Below, in pieces: positions 1-7,970 of a DNA stretch of 64,000 nt (position 1 is the first letter of the stretch; each line of letters opens with the position of its first letter). Under the pieces are notes generated by a model, which ran no database searches, was not told where the DNA came from, and saw only the letters and a list, made by a program, of their open reading frames with translations. Location of the stretch: contig NZ_WNKY01000017.1 in assembly GCF_009720825.1 (NCBI RefSeq), positions 54,283 to 118,282 of the forward strand. The letters run 5' to 3'. The stretch is from Duganella radicis. GTDB taxonomy: Bacteria; Pseudomonadota; Gammaproteobacteria; Burkholderiales; Burkholderiaceae_D. The position numbers and the translations under genes were made by a program.

Positions 1-524
1 TTTTCCTCGTCGCCGCTGAACACCACGGTGATGGTGGTGTTATCCAGCGCGCCCACGCGATGCAACGCGCGCAGCGCTTCGATGATGATCACATCGCCGC
101 CCTTCATGTCGTTGACGCCTTGGCCGCGCACACGGTCACCGTTGCGCTGCCACAGTTGGACCGGACTGTCCTTTTCAAACACGGTATCGAGATGGCCGAT
201 CAGCAGCAGGCGCTTGCCCTGCTTGCCCTCGCGGGTAGCAATCAAATGGCCGGCACGCTGCATGGCGGCCGGCATGTCGGACCAGCGGGTGGCAAAGCCC
301 AACTGCGAGAACTGCTCGCCAAACAGCTTGCCCACCGCCCGCACGCCTTCGTGGTTCATGGTGCCGCTATTGATGTTGACCGAGCGCTCCAGCAGTTCCA
401 GTCCTTGCGCCGAATGCGCCTTCACTTCCGCGACGATCTTCTGCTCCGTGGCCGACAGCCCCTCGGCACGCGCCGCGCCCAAGGTCAGGGCCAGCACTGC
501 AAACGCGAACGCTTTCAACTTCAT
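1..524 (-). CDS. M20 family metallopeptidase (glutamate carboxypeptidase-like), N-terminal part only
   Basis: The reverse strand reads open from an ATG at 524 to the window edge, about 174 residues of a longer protein. It starts with a signal peptide (MKLKAFAFAVLALTLGAARA), so export to the periplasm is likely. M20 zinc-ligand motifs are visible: LLIGHLDTVF (His and Asp), VNDMKGG (bridging Asp) and SGDEEK (catalytic Glu pair) just before the edge. M20 enzymes are di-zinc exopeptidases or amidases; secreted members like this resemble glutamate carboxypeptidase. A good ribosome site (GGAGG) lies a few bases upstream of the ATG. The C-terminal part, including the dimerisation domain, lies outside the window, so substrate specificity cannot be judged. 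Confidence 0.85.
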   Translation of the reverse strand, partial: MKLKAFAFAVLALTLGAARAEGLSATEQKIVAEVKAHSAQGLELLERSVNINSGTMNHEGVRAVGKLFGEQFSQLGFATRWSDMPAAMQRAGHLIATREGKQGKRLLLIGHLDTVFEKDSPVQLWQRNGDRVRGQGVNDMKGGDVIIIEALRALHRVGALDNTTITVVFSGDEE

Positions 525-564
525 GCGACACTCCTCCGGTGGATGATATGCCGTCGATTGTAGC

Positions 565-987
565 TCAGCCCTGCGCCGATGCGGGCAGGCCGAATACGTG
601 GTCGAAGGCGAGGCTGAAAATGTAGGTGTAGATCATGAAGAACATCAGCAGCCAGATGTCCAGCACCAGCGCATCCCACAAGGAGATGTTGAGCCACCAC
701 GCGAACAGCGGCACCAGCACCAGCAGCAGCCCGCCCTCGAAGCCGATGGCGTGGGCGGCACGGCGTTTCCAGCTGCGGCCGCGCGTCTTCTGGCGCACCT
801 CCCAAGCTTCGAACATGGTGTTGAACGCGAAGTTCCAGACGATGGCGATCAGCGACGAAGCGACGGCGGCGGTGCCCGCATGGCCCGCATCGTGCCCGCC
901 CATGAGCATCAGGCCAGTGCTGGTCAGGCCGATAGCGATGGTTTCAAACAGGGAGACGTAGACGACTTTGCGTTTCAGGCCTTGCAT
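565..987 (-). CDS. PACE family efflux transporter (AceI-like)
   Basis: This is a 140-residue protein with four predicted membrane segments arranged as two bacterial transmembrane pairs, the layout of the PACE (proteobacterial antimicrobial compound efflux) family, whose founder AceI exports chlorhexidine. Typical features are the early Glu in the first helix (LFETIAIGL), the FNTMFEAWE stretch at the end of helix 2, and a repeat of the pattern in the second half (GFEGGLLLV). An upstream TTG at 1008 is in frame, but the ATG at 987 has the better ribosome site (AAGGA). It is divergent from a LysR regulator across an 86-bp gap, the same arrangement as aceI and its activator aceR. Substrate is unknown. 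Confidence 0.85.
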   Translation of the reverse strand: MQGLKRKVVYVSLFETIAIGLTSTGLMLMGGHDAGHAGTAAVASSLIAIVWNFAFNTMFEAWEVRQKTRGRSWKRRAAHAIGFEGGLLLVLVPLFAWWLNISLWDALVLDIWLLMFFMIYTYIFSLAFDHVFGLPASAQG

Positions 988-1073
988 GGCTTTTCCTTGA
1001 GGAGACAACGGGGCGCATGATATGCGTGTTTTGCTGATTGTTAAAGTCAGCTGCTGTCAGTTTTTCTGATAGC
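988..1073. promoter_or_regulatory. Shared divergent promoter region of the PACE gene and LysR gene
   Basis: This 86-bp AT-richer stretch separates two divergent genes. It contains short interrupted dyads such as CTGTCAG-TTTT-CTGATAG (about 1053-1071), in the position expected for a LysR binding site. I can see the dyad directly; its use as an operator is inferred from the gene arrangement. Confidence 0.4.
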
Positions 1074-1994
1074 ATGATTGTTATGGCTTTTTCATCCGAT
1101 AACATTGCGATTTTTTTGGCGGTGCTGGACCACGGCTCTTTTTCAGCTGCGGCGCGGGCGCTGGGGCGGGTGCCGTCGGCGGTCAGCATGGCCATCGCGC
1201 AGTTGGAGGCGGAGCTGGACCTGACGCTGTTCGAGCGCAGCTCGCGCGAGGTGCGGCCCACCGAGTCGGCGCGCGCGCTGGAGGCCGAGGCGCGCCAGAT
1301 GGCGGGGCAGTTGCGGCGCTTGCAGGCGCACGCGCTGTCGCTGCATCAGGGACTGGAGCGCAGACTGACGTTGGCGATCGCGCCCGAGCTGCTGTCGGCG
1401 CCGTGGAGCGATCCGCTGGCGCGGCTGGCGGAGGAGTTCCCGTCGCTGGAAGTGGAGGTGCTGTCGGCGCCGCAGGATGATGCGCTGCGCATGCTGCACG
1501 AAGGCGCGGCGCAGCTGGCGCTGATCTACGAGCGCACGCGGGTGCATGAGCATGAGAGTTTCCAGGAACTGGGCAGCGAGGTGCTGGTGCCGGTGATCTC
1601 GCCGCATCACAAGCTGGCGCGGGAGCACAAGGGCGGCATACGGCTGGAGGATTTGCTCGATGTGCGGCAGGTCGCCATCGTCAGCCGCGACATGGCGGAA
1701 GCCGATCAGCGCGTGCTCATCTCGCGCAAGCTGTGGCGCACCGACAGCCACCTCGCCACCTTGAGCCTGGTGCGTGCCGGCGTGGGCTGGGCCTATCTGC
1801 CGTTGCGCCAGGTGGCGCCGCTGCTGGAGCGCGGCGAGTTGCGGCACATCGGCTTCGCGCACATGAGCAATGAGCTGCGCTTGTGGGTGGATGTGGTGTG
1901 GCGCAATGACCGGCCGCTGGGCCTGGGCGCCAAGCGCCTGGTCGCGCTGATGCAGGATATCGCAGGTTTGGAGGCGCGTCCGCCGCAGAAGTGA
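1074..1994 (+). CDS. LysR family transcriptional regulator
   Basis: The product is a 306-residue LysR-type regulator. The N-terminal winged helix-turn-helix covers about residues 5-65 (FLAVLDHGSFSAAARALGR followed by VSMAIAQLEAEL), and the rest is the two-lobed effector-binding domain. Translation may begin at the ATG at 1074 or the ATG at 1083; the helix-turn-helix starts shortly after either. It is divergent from a PACE efflux gene, so it probably controls that gene and itself from the shared 86-bp region. The effector is unknown. It overlaps nothing, and dsbA follows 33 bp downstream in the same direction. Confidence 0.9.
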   Translation: MIVMAFSSDNIAIFLAVLDHGSFSAAARALGRVPSAVSMAIAQLEAELDLTLFERSSREVRPTESARALEAEARQMAGQLRRLQAHALSLHQGLERRLTLAIAPELLSAPWSDPLARLAEEFPSLEVEVLSAPQDDALRMLHEGAAQLALIYERTRVHEHESFQELGSEVLVPVISPHHKLAREHKGGIRLEDLLDVRQVAIVSRDMAEADQRVLISRKLWRTDSHLATLSLVRAGVGWAYLPLRQVAPLLERGELRHIGFAHMSNELRLWVDVVWRNDRPLGLGAKRLVALMQDIAGLEARPPQK

Positions 1995-2027
1995 TACTCT
2001 GCTGTTTTTGCCCCGTTGAGGAAGATT

Positions 2028-2687
2028 ATGCGTTTGTTGAAGATTGCCCTGGCAGTAGCCGGTCTGTGCGCCGCTACCGCGTTTGCCTCGCCTGCCGCGC
2101 CGCGCGCCGGCGCCGAGTACAACATCCTGAAAACCCCGCAGCAGGTACAGGTGCAGGGCCAGAAGGTGGAGGTGATCGAGTTCTTCATGTATCACTGCCC
2201 GGCGTGCTACGCGCTGGAGCCGGCTATGCTGGAATGGGTGAAGAAGCAGGGCGACAACATCAATTTCCGCCGCATCCACCTGCCGCTGACCGGCGAGAAC
2301 GATCCGGAAGCGCATATGTTCCTGACGCTGGAAGCGATGAAGCTGGAAGAGCAGCTGCACGCCAAGATCCTCACCACCTGGCACGTCGAGCGCAAGCGCC
2401 TGAAGAGCGATGCCGACAATATCGACTGGGCGGTCAAGAACGGCGTCGATAAAGAGAAGTTCACCGCGGCCTACAATTCCTTCGCGGTGATGACGCGCCT
2501 GAAAAACGCCGGTCGTGTGGCTGCGGCGTATGAGGTGAACAGCACGCCGACCATGGTGGTGGCGGGCCGCTACCTCACCAATCCAACCATGGTTGACGCC
2601 AGCAATCCGGGCATCCCGCGCGCGCAATTGGGCGCGGCCACGCTGCAAGTGCTGGACGCCCTGGTGGCGCAGGCGCGCGGCAAGTAA
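2028..2687 (+). CDS. dsbA: Thiol:disulfide interchange protein DsbA
   Basis: This is a 219-residue periplasmic thioredoxin-fold oxidase that introduces disulfides into exported proteins. A signal peptide (LLKIALAVAGLCAATAFA) is followed by the DsbA core. The active site is CPAC in FFMYHCPACYALEP near residue 60, where most DsbA proteins have CPHC. The cis-proline loop is seen as NSTPTMVVAG. The ATG at 2028 follows a GAGGAAG ribosome site; an in-frame TTG twelve bases earlier is less likely. The gene follows the LysR regulator by 33 bp and converges with an acetyltransferase gene only 6 bp away. The unusual active-site dipeptide could alter redox potential. Confidence 0.92.
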   Translation: MRLLKIALAVAGLCAATAFASPAAPRAGAEYNILKTPQQVQVQGQKVEVIEFFMYHCPACYALEPAMLEWVKKQGDNINFRRIHLPLTGENDPEAHMFLTLEAMKLEEQLHAKILTTWHVERKRLKSDADNIDWAVKNGVDKEKFTAAYNSFAVMTRLKNAGRVAAAYEVNSTPTMVVAGRYLTNPTMVDASNPGIPRAQLGAATLQVLDALVAQARGK

Positions 2688-2693
2688 GCCTTC

Positions 2694-3206
2694 CTAGAGG
2701 CGGCACTGGTACAGGTGGGAGAAGTGATCTTCGCCGTTCACCTGTACCACGTGCGACGCGGCCAGCGCGTCGCGCGTGAAGCCATGCTTTTCCAGTATGC
2801 GCCGCGATCCCGTATTCTGCGGCGAGATCCATGCGTTCAGCACGCGCAGGCCGTATAGCTCGCGCGCCAGTTCCATCAGATACGTCAGTGCCAGGCTGCC
2901 CAGCCCTTGGCGCGCCGCGCTGTGCGCGATGCGGTATCCCACTTCACCGGTTCCCGCCGTGCGATCGATGCGGCGCAGATTGGCGCGACCGGCGATGGCG
3001 GCGTCGTCGTCGCTGGTCAGTACACAGGGATGCAGCACGCCCGCGTGGTGGCTGGCGAGATAATCGGCGATGTGCGCCGCCACGCTGGCCCTTGAGTAGA
3101 AGGCCGGATCGCGCGCTTCCACATGCTGCTCGAACCATGCGCGGTTGGCCAGTTCAAACGCCAGCAGGCGTTCCACATCGTCCGCTTGCAGGGTGCGTAT
3201 CTTCAT
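2694..3206 (-). CDS. GNAT family N-acetyltransferase (RimJ/RimL-like)
   Basis: The product is a 170-residue acetyltransferase of the GNAT fold that would transfer acetyl from acetyl-CoA to an amine. The acetyl-CoA binding motif A is visible around residues 90-115 (VGYRIAHSAARQGLGSLAL), and a typical C-terminal element (NTGSRRILEKHGF) follows, as in RimJ/RimL-like enzymes that modify protein N-termini. The start codon overlaps the stop of the upstream hydrolase gene by four bases (ATGA), indicating translational coupling. The substrate cannot be inferred. It is the last gene of a three-gene leftward operon and converges with dsbA. Confidence 0.85.
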   Translation of the reverse strand: MKIRTLQADDVERLLAFELANRAWFEQHVEARDPAFYSRASVAAHIADYLASHHAGVLHPCVLTSDDDAAIAGRANLRRIDRTAGTGEVGYRIAHSAARQGLGSLALTYLMELARELYGLRVLNAWISPQNTGSRRILEKHGFTRDALAASHVVQVNGEDHFSHLYQCRL

Positions 3207-4141
3207 GGATGGGCGGCGAGGTAGGCCAGCATGTGCTGGTTGAACAGCGCCGGCTGTTCCAGCTGTGGCAGGTGGCCCGACTGGTCGATCTCGGTGTAGG
3301 TCAGCGACGGGATGGCGTTGCGGATGTGCGCCGCCTGCGCCACCGGGATCACCGGATCTTGCTTGCCCCAGATCAGATGCACCGGCGTGCCGGCCTTGGC
3401 GATGCCGGCGTAGATGGCGTCGAAGTTTTCACGCGACAGGCTGAGACGCGAACGATACAGCGCGCGGCCAAAGCCATAAAACTCCATCTGCGGGCGATAG
3501 CGCTCGGCCCAGCCGGGGAATTGTTCCGGATGCAGGAAGTCGCTGCTCTGGTTGTCCGCCATGGTCGGTACGGCGTTCACCTGGAACAGGTAGGGACCGA
3601 GCCACGGCGTGGCCAGCTGCCACGGAATGGCGGGCGCGCTGTTGGAGGGATCGACCAGGTTGAGGGTGCGCACGCGCTGCGGATGCGTGGACGCGTAATG
3701 CGCCGTGAGGTAGCCGCCGAAGGACAGGCCGAACAGATCGATCTTGCCGTCCACCTTGAGCGCCTTGAGCAGGTCGTCCAGCTGGCGGTCGTAGAAGGCG
3801 CCGTCGTAGGCGGCGTCCGGCCGGTCGGACAGGCCGCGGCCGAACAGGTCGTAGCGGATCACGCGGTAGCCGGCGTCGCGCAGGGCGGCAAAGGTGGGGT
3901 CCCAGATGTAGGAGGGCACCGAGAAGCCGTGCACCAGCACCGCCACGCGGCCATTGTCCGGCCCCGCCGCCTCGTAGTAGGTGACGCCGTCGCCCAGCGT
4001 GGCGTAGCTGCCCGGCGCGCCATTGTGTTCACGGACGGAGGCGGTCAGCGCGCGGCGCTCGGGATTGCGCTCGTGGTAGGTGGCCGCAAGGCCGGCGGTC
4101 GCCAGCACTACGGCCAGCAGGACCCAGCGTAGCGGTTTCAT
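3203..4141 (-). CDS. Membrane-anchored or exported alpha/beta hydrolase
   Basis: This 312-residue protein starts with a hydrophobic segment (WVLLAVVLATAGLAA) that is either a signal peptide or an anchor. The alpha/beta hydrolase fold follows: an oxyanion-hole motif VLVHGFSVPS near residue 80, a GLSFGG nucleophile elbow near residue 150, a GKQDPVIP acid region, and a terminal QSGHLPQLEQP with the catalytic His. The ATG at 4141 sits one base after the stop of the small upstream gene. An ATG-less extension to 4174 overlaps that gene and is less likely. Substrates of this broad family are esters, lactones or C-C bonds and cannot be chosen here. Confidence 0.85.
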   Translation of the reverse strand: MKPLRWVLLAVVLATAGLAATYHERNPERRALTASVREHNGAPGSYATLGDGVTYYEAAGPDNGRVAVLVHGFSVPSYIWDPTFAALRDAGYRVIRYDLFGRGLSDRPDAAYDGAFYDRQLDDLLKALKVDGKIDLFGLSFGGYLTAHYASTHPQRVRTLNLVDPSNSAPAIPWQLATPWLGPYLFQVNAVPTMADNQSSDFLHPEQFPGWAERYRPQMEFYGFGRALYRSRLSLSRENFDAIYAGIAKAGTPVHLIWGKQDPVIPVAQAAHIRNAIPSLTYTEIDQSGHLPQLEQPALFNQHMLAYLAAHP

Positions 4142-4142
4142 T

Positions 4143-4325
4143 TCAGTTGACGGTGAAGCGGGCCGGGATTTCAATGCCGCCGGTGCGGGCGGCTTCGGCG
4201 TAGGCTTTCAGCTCGCTGATCACGGCGTCCAGCTGCTCCTGGCCAGGATTGGCCTGGAAGTGTTTGATGCGCTCGTTCATGAGCGTAATTTGTTTGCTCC
4301 AGTCCAGGCGACTCGTTTTGCTCAT
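4143..4325 (-). CDS. Small hypothetical protein (60 aa)
   Basis: A 60-residue open frame begins MSKTSRLDWSKQITLMNERI and ends EIPARFTVN. It is mostly helical by eye, charged and without cysteines or membrane segments. I do not recognise a family. Support for being real comes from position: its stop is one base from the hydrolase start, and the intergenic gap to the TetR gene upstream is 56 bp and AT-rich, giving room for a promoter. It is likely the first gene of the small protein, hydrolase, acetyltransferase operon. Function is unknown. Confidence 0.65.
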   Translation of the reverse strand: MSKTSRLDWSKQITLMNERIKHFQANPGQEQLDAVISELKAYAEAARTGGIEIPARFTVN

Positions 4326-4381
4326 GTGTACTCCGATTGATAAAAAATCAGTATAGAACAAATAGCAAAACTGTGCGTGGT

Positions 4382-5089
4382 TTAACGTTTTACGCCGCGC
4401 AGGAACAAATCCAGGCCTTCGGCGGCGCGGGCGCGCAGCTCGTCCATGGTGGGCGGCGCGGTGATGGGGAACAGTAGGCGCGTTATCTGGTCGCCCAAGA
4501 TGCAGTTGATCAGGAACACCGGCAGCACCTCCGGCCGCAGGTCCGGGCGCAACTGGGCGCGGATGTCGGGGCGGGCGAAGAAGCGGCTCAGCTCCGCGCG
4601 CGTGCGCTGCGGCCCGGCTTCGAAGAAGGTTTCGGCCAGCTCCGGCGTGCTCTTGGCTTCGGCCACCACCATGCGGTGCAGGCTGCAAAAGGCGGGCAGG
4701 GAGATCAGTTCCAGGAAGCGCAGCGAGAAGTCGCTGAGGATTTCCTCCATCGGACGCGGATCGGTTTCCATATTCTCCATGCCGCCGAAGAAGCGCGCGC
4801 GGCCGTCTGCGATGACGGCGTTCAGGAGGCCGGCCTTGCCACCGAACTTGACGTAGATGGTGCGCACCGCCACGTGGGCTTCGCGCGCAATCATTTCCAG
4901 GCTGACCTTGCTGTAGCCTTTTTCCAGGAACAGCTGGCCGGCCGTGTGCAGCAGGGCGGCACGGCGGGCGGCTTTGTCGGCGGCGCGGGGGCGGCCGGCC
5001 GCCTTGCCGAAGCAGGGCGAGTCGGGAGGGTAGTTGCCTTCCGGGCAATCTTGCTCGTCCGGCGCGTCGATCAGGTCGGTGGTATTCAT
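4382..5089 (-). CDS. TetR/AcrR family repressor of the adjacent efflux operon
   Basis: The 235-residue protein has a disordered, Cys/Pro-containing N-terminus of about 35 residues, then a TetR helix-turn-helix around residues 42-88 (LLHTAGQLFLEKGYSKVSL, then VAVRTIYVKFGGKAGL). The remainder is an all-helical ligand and dimerisation domain resembling the AcrR-type C-terminal domain. It is divergent from an EmrA-EmrB-OprM type efflux operon, and the intergenic region carries a dyad directly upstream of the operon promoter. Local repression relieved by a pump substrate is the usual scheme. The ligand is unknown. Start chosen at the first ATG after the intergenic region. Confidence 0.9.
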   Translation of the reverse strand: MNTTDLIDAPDEQDCPEGNYPPDSPCFGKAAGRPRAADKAARRAALLHTAGQLFLEKGYSKVSLEMIAREAHVAVRTIYVKFGGKAGLLNAVIADGRARFFGGMENMETDPRPMEEILSDFSLRFLELISLPAFCSLHRMVVAEAKSTPELAETFFEAGPQRTRAELSRFFARPDIRAQLRPDLRPEVLPVFLINCILGDQITRLLFPITAPPTMDELRARAAEGLDLFLRGVKR

Positions 5090-5131
5090 GGCGGTGAATG
5101 ATAGCGAATGCCGTCATGCTAGTCCAAAAAA

Positions 5132-5155
5132 AAATGAAATGCAATCGTTTCATTT
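5132..5155. promoter_or_regulatory. Probable TetR operator
   Basis: A perfect inverted repeat AAATGAAA / TTTCATTT with an 8-base spacer lies between the divergent TetR and emrA-like genes. It ends two bases before the -35 box of the efflux operon, a normal position for a repressor site. A further TCATTTCATTTC half-site-like run lies near 5194-5205. The dyad is seen directly; the assignment to the neighbouring TetR protein is inferred. Confidence 0.7.
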
Positions 5156-5156
5156 C

Positions 5157-5184
5157 TTGACTTTGGTCTGGAACTGACGATAAT
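5157..5184 (+). promoter_or_regulatory. Sigma70-type promoter of the efflux operon
   Basis: A -35 box TTGACT (5157-5162) and a -10 box GATAAT (5179-5184) are separated by 16 bases. Transcription would begin near 5191, leaving a short leader before the ATG at 5218. The TetR dyad abuts the -35 box. Confidence 0.7.
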
Positions 5185-5217
5185 GCTCCTATCTCATTTC
5201 ATTTCTGGAGCTCCCTC

Positions 5218-6345
5218 ATGTCCACCCAAGAACAAAAACTCAGTGCCGTGCCTGCCGCTCCAGCCGCTGCCCCGGCCGCCGCTCCGTCCGCGCCGCCGCA
5301 GCAACCGAACCGCCGCGTGCTGGTGGTGGCCGCCATCATCGCGCTGGCCGCTCTGGCCGCCGGTGGCCGCATGTGGTATCGCAGCCATTTCTATGTCGAG
5401 ACCGAGAATGCCTATGTGGCCGGTCACGTGCACCCGGTGTCGACCCGCATTGCCGGTGTGGTGACCAAGGTGCTGATCGACGATAACCAGCTGGTCAAGG
5501 AAGGCGATGTGATCGCCGAGCTGGACCCGTTCGACCAGGGCGTGAAAGTGGAGCAGATCCAGGCGCAGATCGCCTCGGCCCAGCAACAGGTCACGCAGGC
5601 TGACGCGCAGATCGCGCAGGCGCAGGCGCAAGCCAGCGCCGCCGCCGCGCAAGTGGCGCAGTCGGAAGCGCAACTGGTGCGCGCCAGGCAGGATGCCGAC
5701 CGTTTCGGCCAGCTGTATAACAGTCAGATGAAAGCCGTGTCGAAAGCCGAGCTGGATGCCGCTGTCGCCGCCCGCGCCAGCGCCAGCGCCGACGTGGCCG
5801 CGCGCAAGGACAGCGCCGCAGCCGCCAAGGCGCAAATCGCCTCGGCCAAATCGGCACGTGAAGTGTTGAACGCGCAGATCGCCGTGCTGCAAGTGCAGCT
5901 GAAGGACGCCAAACAGCAACTGGCTTATAACCAGATCCTGGCGCCGGTGTCGGGCCGCATCGGCAAGCGCACCATCGAGGTGGGCCAGCGCGTGCAGCCG
6001 GGCCAGCAGCTGACCGCCATCGTGCAGGAAAACGTGTGGCTGACCGCGAACTTCAAAGAGACGCAACTGGCAAACATGAAGGTTGGCCAGGAAGTCAAAG
6101 TGACCGTCGATGCGCTTCCGGGCAAAGAACTGATCGGCAAAGTGGACAGCTTCTCGCCAGCGTCGGGCGCGCAATTCGCGCTGCTGCCTGCCGATAACGC
6201 CACCGGTAACTTCACCAAGATCGTGCAGCGCGTGCCGGTCAAGATCACCTTCAAGCCGGAAGACGTGAAAGCCTTGAGCGGCCGTCTGGTGCCGGGCATG
6301 TCGGCCATCGCCGAAGTATCGATCAACCAGAAAGAAGCCAAGTAA
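5218..6345 (+). CDS. HlyD/EmrA family membrane fusion protein of a tripartite efflux pump
   Basis: This 375-residue periplasmic adaptor has an Ala/Pro-rich cytoplasmic start, one membrane segment at about residues 36-52, a split biotinyl-lipoyl domain (ENAYVAGHVHPVSTRIAG and later LAPVSGRIGKRTIEVGQRV), and a long Ala/Gln-rich coiled-coil hairpin of about 110-235. A beta-barrel follows. EmrA-type adaptors link an inner-membrane MFS pump to an outer-membrane channel. It is the first gene of a three-gene operon, with the pump 15 bp and the channel further downstream, and it is controlled by the divergent TetR gene. Ribosome site GGAG lies seven bases before the ATG. Confidence 0.92.
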   Translation: MSTQEQKLSAVPAAPAAAPAAAPSAPPQQPNRRVLVVAAIIALAALAAGGRMWYRSHFYVETENAYVAGHVHPVSTRIAGVVTKVLIDDNQLVKEGDVIAELDPFDQGVKVEQIQAQIASAQQQVTQADAQIAQAQAQASAAAAQVAQSEAQLVRARQDADRFGQLYNSQMKAVSKAELDAAVAARASASADVAARKDSAAAAKAQIASAKSAREVLNAQIAVLQVQLKDAKQQLAYNQILAPVSGRIGKRTIEVGQRVQPGQQLTAIVQENVWLTANFKETQLANMKVGQEVKVTVDALPGKELIGKVDSFSPASGAQFALLPADNATGNFTKIVQRVPVKITFKPEDVKALSGRLVPGMSAIAEVSINQKEAK

Positions 6346-6360
6346 TTCAGGGGGCTTCTC

Positions 6361-7947
6361 ATGGCTAGTACTACTTTTGTCCCGCCGATGCCGAGCGAGA
6401 AGGTCTCCGCACGCACATGGATGGCGGTTGCCGCCGGCATGCTGGGCGCCTTCATGGCGGTGCTGGATATCCAGATCACCAACTCGTCGCTGAAGGATAT
6501 TCTCGGCACGCTGTCGGCCACGCAGGAAGAGGGCTCGTGGATCGCCACCGCCTATCTGGTGGCGGAGATCATCGTGATTCCGATGACCGGCCTGTTCGTG
6601 CGGGTGTTCGGCATGCGCGGCTACATGATGGGCACCACGGCGCTGTTCCTGGTGTTCTCCACGCTGTGCGGCTTCGCATGGAACCTGCAAAGCATGATCG
6701 CCTTCCGCATGATGCAGGGCTTTACCGGCGGCGCGCTGATTCCGATGGCGATGACGCTGGTGATGGCCAAGCTGCCGCCATCGAAACGCGCAACCGGCAT
6801 GGCGCTGTTCGGCCTGACCGCGACGCTGGCGCCATCGATGGGTCCAACGCTGGGCGGCTATCTGAGCGAGCTGTATGGCTGGCCTTCGATCTTCTATATC
6901 AACTGGGTGCCTGGCCTGCTGCTGATTGGCGGTATCGCGCTGGGGCTCGATGAAGAGAAGCCGAATCTGTCGCTGCTGTTCAATGCGGACTGGCTGGGCA
7001 TCGGCTTCATGGCGATGGGCCTGGGCAGCCTGACCATCTTCCTGGAAGAAGGCAACAGCAAGGACTGGTTCGACTCCGCCTTCATCAACACCTTTGCCGC
7101 GCTGGCGATTGTCGGCCTGCTGGGATGGGTGGTGACCAGCACCATGCGCAAGCAGCCGTTTGTGAATCTGGGCTTGTACGGATCGCGCAACTTCGCCGCC
7201 GCCACCGCGCTGTCGATGGCGATGGGCATGGGCTTGTATGGTTCGTCCTTCATCCTGCCGCTGTTCCTGGCGCAGATTCCGGGCTATTCGCCGATGCAGA
7301 TCGGTGAGGTGATCATGTGGGCCGGCCTGCCGCAGCTGTTCATCATGCCGTTCGTGGCCAAGCTGTCGGCCAAGATCGACAACCGCATCCTGTGTTCGTT
7401 CGGCTTGCTGCTGTTCGGCGGCTCCTGCCTGATGAACGCCTACATGGACGCCACCACCGGCTACGACCAGTTGCTGCTGTCGCAGATCGTGCGCGCGCTG
7501 GGCCAGCCGTTTGTGATGCTGACCTTGTCGAACTTTGCGATGAACGGCATTCAGCCCAAGGACACGCCATCGGCTTCAAGCCTGATCAACATGACCCGTA
7601 ACCTGGGTGGTTCGATCGGTATCGCATTGCTGGCGACCGCGCTGACCAATCGCGAGCATTTCCATTCGGTGCGCATCGGCGAATCGGTGAGCAATTTCGC
7701 GCTGGCGACGCAGGACCGTTTGAGCGCCTTGACCTCGTCGTTCATCGCCAAGGGCTTCGATAGCGCCACGGCTTCGGACATGGCCTTGAAAGCGGTCGAC
7801 GGCATTGTGCGCCGCGAATCGTTTGTGATGGCTTACAACGATGGCTTCTTCCTGGTGGCGATGGTGCTGTTTGCCTGTATCGGCGTGCTGTGGTTCTCGG
7901 ACAAAGTCAAAGCCCCTTCGGGTGGCGGCGGCGGCGGCGCTCACTAA
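6361..7947 (+). CDS. DHA2 family MFS drug efflux permease (EmrB/QacA type)
   Basis: The 528-residue inner-membrane protein has the 14 hydrophobic segments of drug:H+ antiporter family 2. Typical motifs are present: LDIQITNSSLKDI in helix 1, RMMQGFTGGALIPMAM in helix 4, and the antiporter motif around GPTLGGYLSELYGW in helix 5. It would export a hydrophobic toxic compound by proton exchange through the adaptor encoded just upstream and the outer-membrane channel encoded 23 bp downstream. The C-terminus carries a short Gly-rich tail. The substrate cannot be told from sequence. Confidence 0.93.
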   Translation: MASTTFVPPMPSEKVSARTWMAVAAGMLGAFMAVLDIQITNSSLKDILGTLSATQEEGSWIATAYLVAEIIVIPMTGLFVRVFGMRGYMMGTTALFLVFSTLCGFAWNLQSMIAFRMMQGFTGGALIPMAMTLVMAKLPPSKRATGMALFGLTATLAPSMGPTLGGYLSELYGWPSIFYINWVPGLLLIGGIALGLDEEKPNLSLLFNADWLGIGFMAMGLGSLTIFLEEGNSKDWFDSAFINTFAALAIVGLLGWVVTSTMRKQPFVNLGLYGSRNFAAATALSMAMGMGLYGSSFILPLFLAQIPGYSPMQIGEVIMWAGLPQLFIMPFVAKLSAKIDNRILCSFGLLLFGGSCLMNAYMDATTGYDQLLLSQIVRALGQPFVMLTLSNFAMNGIQPKDTPSASSLINMTRNLGGSIGIALLATALTNREHFHSVRIGESVSNFALATQDRLSALTSSFIAKGFDSATASDMALKAVDGIVRRESFVMAYNDGFFLVAMVLFACIGVLWFSDKVKAPSGGGGGGAH

Positions 7948-7970
7948 TAAAAATTCTTTAAGAGGTAATC

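Noticed and set aside
5207..5214. GGAGCTCC palindrome over the ribosome site of the efflux adaptor gene
   Set aside because: Its arms are adjacent with no loop, so it cannot form a hairpin; chance palindrome.
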